The notes under the pieces were generated by a model, which did not search any database, was not told where the DNA came from, and was given only the letters and a program-made list of their open reading frames with translations. From positions 1,550,001 through 1,614,000 of the forward strand of contig CBDCMW010000002.1 of NCBI GenBank assembly GCA_965219165.1: DNA of 64,000 nt. The letters are read 5' to 3'. The stretch comes from Aldehydirespirator sp965219165 (GTDB taxonomy: Bacteria > Actinomycetota > Acidimicrobiia > Acidimicrobiales > Aldehydirespiratoraceae). This document shows positions 61,906 to 64,000 of this stretch, piece after piece. The translations under genes and the position numbers were made by a program. Positions within the stretch are counted from its first letter, which is position 1. Each line of letters starts with the position of its first letter.

Positions 61906-62868
61906 TCAGCCTCGCTTCTTCTCGAATCGGTTCCGCAACCCGATGGCTGCGGAGTTCATCAGCAGCACGAACACGAGCAGCACGACAATGGCACCTGCGG
62001 CGGCCGCAGTAAAACCGATGTCGCGGCCCGACTGCTGCGTCCAGCTGGTGATCACGATGGGCAGGGCTGTGAACCGGTCGGTCAGGGCGCTCACGTCGAG
62101 CAGACCGGGGTCGCTGCCGAGACGCCCAGTGATCGCCCCCACCAGGATCAGCGGCGCGGCCTCGCCCACCGCTCGGGCCATCGACAGCAGCGTCCCGGTG
62201 AGGATGCCGGGGGCCGCGTAAGGGAGCACCTGCGAGCGGATCATCTCCCACTTGGTGGCGCCCACGCCGTAGGCGCCCTCGCGCAGTTCGATGGGCACGG
62301 CCCGGATCGCCTCGCCCGACGTGATCACCACGATGGGCAGCACCAGCACCGCCAGCGTGATTCCTGCCGACAGGGTGGTCTTGCCTCCGGTTAAGCGCTC
62401 GAGGCCGAACACCTGGCCGTTCACCAGCAGCGCCAAGCCCAGCAGCCCATACACCACCGAAGGCACCCCGGCCAGGTTGCGGATGTTGACCTCTATGAAA
62501 GCGGTGAAGCGGTTCCTCGGCGCGTACTCCTCGAGGTAGACGGCCGCGCCGATGCCGGTGGGGAAGGCGAGCACGGCCACGATCACCGCGATCCACAGCG
62601 ACCCGTACACGCCCTGGTGCACGCCGAGCGCGGGGTCGTCGGACTGCGAGCGGAGGGTGCCACTCATGAAATCGCCAAGGCGGCTGCCGATCTGATCGGT
62701 GCTGCTGGTCACGACGCTGATGATCAGCACAGCCAGCAGCGCCAGGGTCAGCAGCACACAGGCCTGCAGCAAGGTGCGGAACAGCAGGCCCCTGGTGTCG
62801 ACGCGCCCCTTCTGGATGGAGGCGGCGACGGCGGCCCGGGACTTGTCATCAGAGAGGCGGCTGATCAT
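61906..62868 (-). CDS. pstA: Phosphate ABC transporter permease PstA
   Basis: The protein has 320 residues with six or so membrane segments. The permease EAA-type loop is EAIRAVPIELREGAYGVGAT, followed by KWEMIRSQVLPYAAPGILTG. A conserved block, YLEEYAPRNRFTAFIEVNIR with NLAGVPSVVYGLLGLA, is also present. The pstB start is seven bases downstream. Confidence 0.95.
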   Translation of the reverse strand: MISRLSDDKSRAAVAASIQKGRVDTRGLLFRTLLQACVLLTLALLAVLIISVVTSSTDQIGSRLGDFMSGTLRSQSDDPALGVHQGVYGSLWIAVIVAVLAFPTGIGAAVYLEEYAPRNRFTAFIEVNIRNLAGVPSVVYGLLGLALLVNGQVFGLERLTGGKTTLSAGITLAVLVLPIVVITSGEAIRAVPIELREGAYGVGATKWEMIRSQVLPYAAPGILTGTLLSMARAVGEAAPLILVGAITGRLGSDPGLLDVSALTDRFTALPIVITSWTQQSGRDIGFTAAAAGAIVVLLVFVLLMNSAAIGLRNRFEKKRG

Positions 62869-62922
62869 GTGTGCCCCGCATGCCTGGCTGGCCTCGCGCC
62901 GATCATCTCGTCGGCCACCTCC

Positions 62923-64000
62923 CTAGTAGGCCTCGCGGACCTTCGACACGAAGCGGGCCGCGACGATGTTGAGGCCGAGCGTGATCAAGAACAGCAGCAG
63001 GCCCACGAAGTACAGGCTCTGGAACGTGAGACCCTCGCCCACCACGCTGTCGGTGCCTGACGCGAGCGACGCTATAGCCGCCGTCATCGTGAGGCTGCCC
63101 TCGAAGGGAGAGTCCGCGAAGCGGGCTGCGTCGGCGGCCCCTCCGGCGAGGAACACCACCATCGTCTCCCCGATGGCCCGGGAAATGGCCACGATGAAGG
63201 CGGCGACGATGCCGGAGATGGCCGCGGGCAGCACCACGGTGGTGGCCGTGGCTATCTTGCGGGCGCCGAGCCCGGCCGACGCCTCCCGCAGCGAGTCGGG
63301 CACCGCGGCCATGGCGTCCTCGGAGATGGAGGCGACGAGCGGGATGGTCAGGATGCCCACGCCGATCCCGGCCGCGGCCAGCGAGCCGGCCCGGGCCGGG
63401 GCGAAGTCGAGCCAGACGTTGAGCAGCCATGCCAGCGTCAGGCCGAAGATGGCGGCCAGCACGGCAATGGCGGCCACCGCGACGATGAGGGCCGACGGGT
63501 CGGCGGCCCCCTCCCGGTGGTGCTTCAGCCGATTGCGGGCCACTCCCACCGCCATCACCGCATAGCCCGCCAGGATCACCGCGCCGAGCACGAGGAACAC
63601 GTTCCTGCCGATGCGGCCCACCAGGTTGGGGGCTATCCAGGTGAGGGCGAAGAAGCCCAACACCACCGAGGGGATGCCGGCCAGGATCTCCAGCGACGGC
63701 TTCATCCAGGCCCTGACCCTGCGGTTGGCGTACTCCGACAGGTAGACGGCGGCGCCCAGGCCCAGCGGGCCTGCCACCACCATGGCGATGGCGGTGACGA
63801 TGATCGAGGCGATCACGATGGTGGGGATGTCATACAGGCCGCGCCGGGGGAACCAGCCCAACTGTCCCCACGTCTGGGCCCAGTCGACCTTCGTGATGAA
63901 GGTCCAGGCCTCGGCGGTCAAGATCCACACGATCAGGGTGCTCACCAGGACCGACACGAGCGCCGCCACGAGAAGGCTGTACCGGATGATCACCTCTCGG
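62923..64000 (-). CDS. pstC: Phosphate ABC transporter permease PstC (5' end beyond window)
   Basis: At least 356 residues. Membrane segments and the loop EDAMAAVPDSLREASAGLGA match PstC, as do YLSEYANRRVRAWMKPSLEI and LAGIPSVVLGFFALTWI. A GTG at 63993 could start the protein, but the frame remains open to the window edge (REVIIRYSL), where the family normally has a further basic lead. It is therefore treated as partial. PstS is presumably upstream. Confidence 0.93.
   Translation of the reverse strand, partial: REVIIRYSLLVAALVSVLVSTLIVWILTAEAWTFITKVDWAQTWGQLGWFPRRGLYDIPTIVIASIIVTAIAMVVAGPLGLGAAVYLSEYANRRVRAWMKPSLEILAGIPSVVLGFFALTWIAPNLVGRIGRNVFLVLGAVILAGYAVMAVGVARNRLKHHREGAADPSALIVAVAAIAVLAAIFGLTLAWLLNVWLDFAPARAGSLAAAGIGVGILTIPLVASISEDAMAAVPDSLREASAGLGARKIATATTVVLPAAISGIVAAFIVAISRAIGETMVVFLAGGAADAARFADSPFEGSLTMTAAIASLASGTDSVVGEGLTFQSLYFVGLLLFLITLGLNIVAARFVSKVREAY

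Overview
The window is a high-GC chromosomal segment, most likely from an uncultured marine or sponge-associated actinomycete of class Acidimicrobiia. This placement is inferred from gene content and style: an mreBCD-mrdA-rodA cluster, RNase E/G-rplU-rpmA-obgE-proB, nadD-lytR_C-rsfS, class II DAHP synthase, DUF2510 membrane proteins, an actinobacterial suf cluster with a Rieske protein, a SenX3-type kinase, frequent GTG starts and ATGA/GTGA overlaps. No rRNA or tRNA gene and no CRISPR array was seen.

Layout. 1-6.3 kb: end of ndk, then the cell-shape operon mreB-mreC-mreD-mrdA-rodA. 6.3-14.3 kb: radical-SAM protein, DUF2344 protein, RNase E/G, L21, L27, Obg and ProB, then convergent pspA and murJ (minus). 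17.1-20.9 kb: proA, a MoxR ATPase and a CoxE-like VWA protein. 20.9-25.5 kb: an accessory insertion with a secreted LRR/fibronectin protein, a truncated IS3-like element and gene fragments, bounded by copies of the 3' end of the VWA gene. 25.5-34.9 kb: DAHP synthase and a sigma factor (minus), nadD-lytR_C-rsfS (plus), class I fumarase and a thioredoxin-like protein (minus), and two unrecognised genes. 34.9-37.4 kb: a second decayed accessory stretch with a multiply frameshifted DNA methyltransferase and a broken membrane-protein gene. 37.5-39.6 kb (minus): a thioredoxin-domain protein followed by a UGSC-family selenoprotein. The latter has an in-frame TGA with a perfect 8-bp hairpin at bacterial-SECIS distance. 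39.6-45.2 kb: flavin reductase, gamma-carbonic anhydrase and the first suf cluster (sufB, a small Cys protein, sufD, Rieske, sufC). 45.3-46.8 kb: two decayed surface-protein genes. 47-57.6 kb: pterin dehydratase, a divergent DHPS-like protein, a UvrD-HRDC helicase, two paralogous DUF2510 membrane proteins, the second suf cluster (sufC2-sufS-sufU, minus) and an acyl-CoA dehydrogenase. 57.6-64 kb: a candidate leader peptide with hairpin, an alpha/beta hydrolase, then senX3-like kinase, phoU, pstB, pstA and pstC (minus; pstC runs off the window).

Short repeats recur through the segment. One dispersed element, beginning CTAGAGGCCGAGCGG, sits at or just after the 3' end of at least eight genes in the gene's own orientation and sometimes supplies the stop codon. 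Separate 35-bp tandem duplications at the mreC/mreD and pstB/phoU junctions each create 12-codon mini-ORFs chained by ATGA or GTGA overlaps. Functionally the window combines envelope growth (Mre, PBP2, RodA, MurJ, LytR_C), ribosome assembly (Obg, RsfS, L21, L27), Fe-S biogenesis in two suf clusters, phosphate uptake and sensing, and selenium-dependent redox chemistry.
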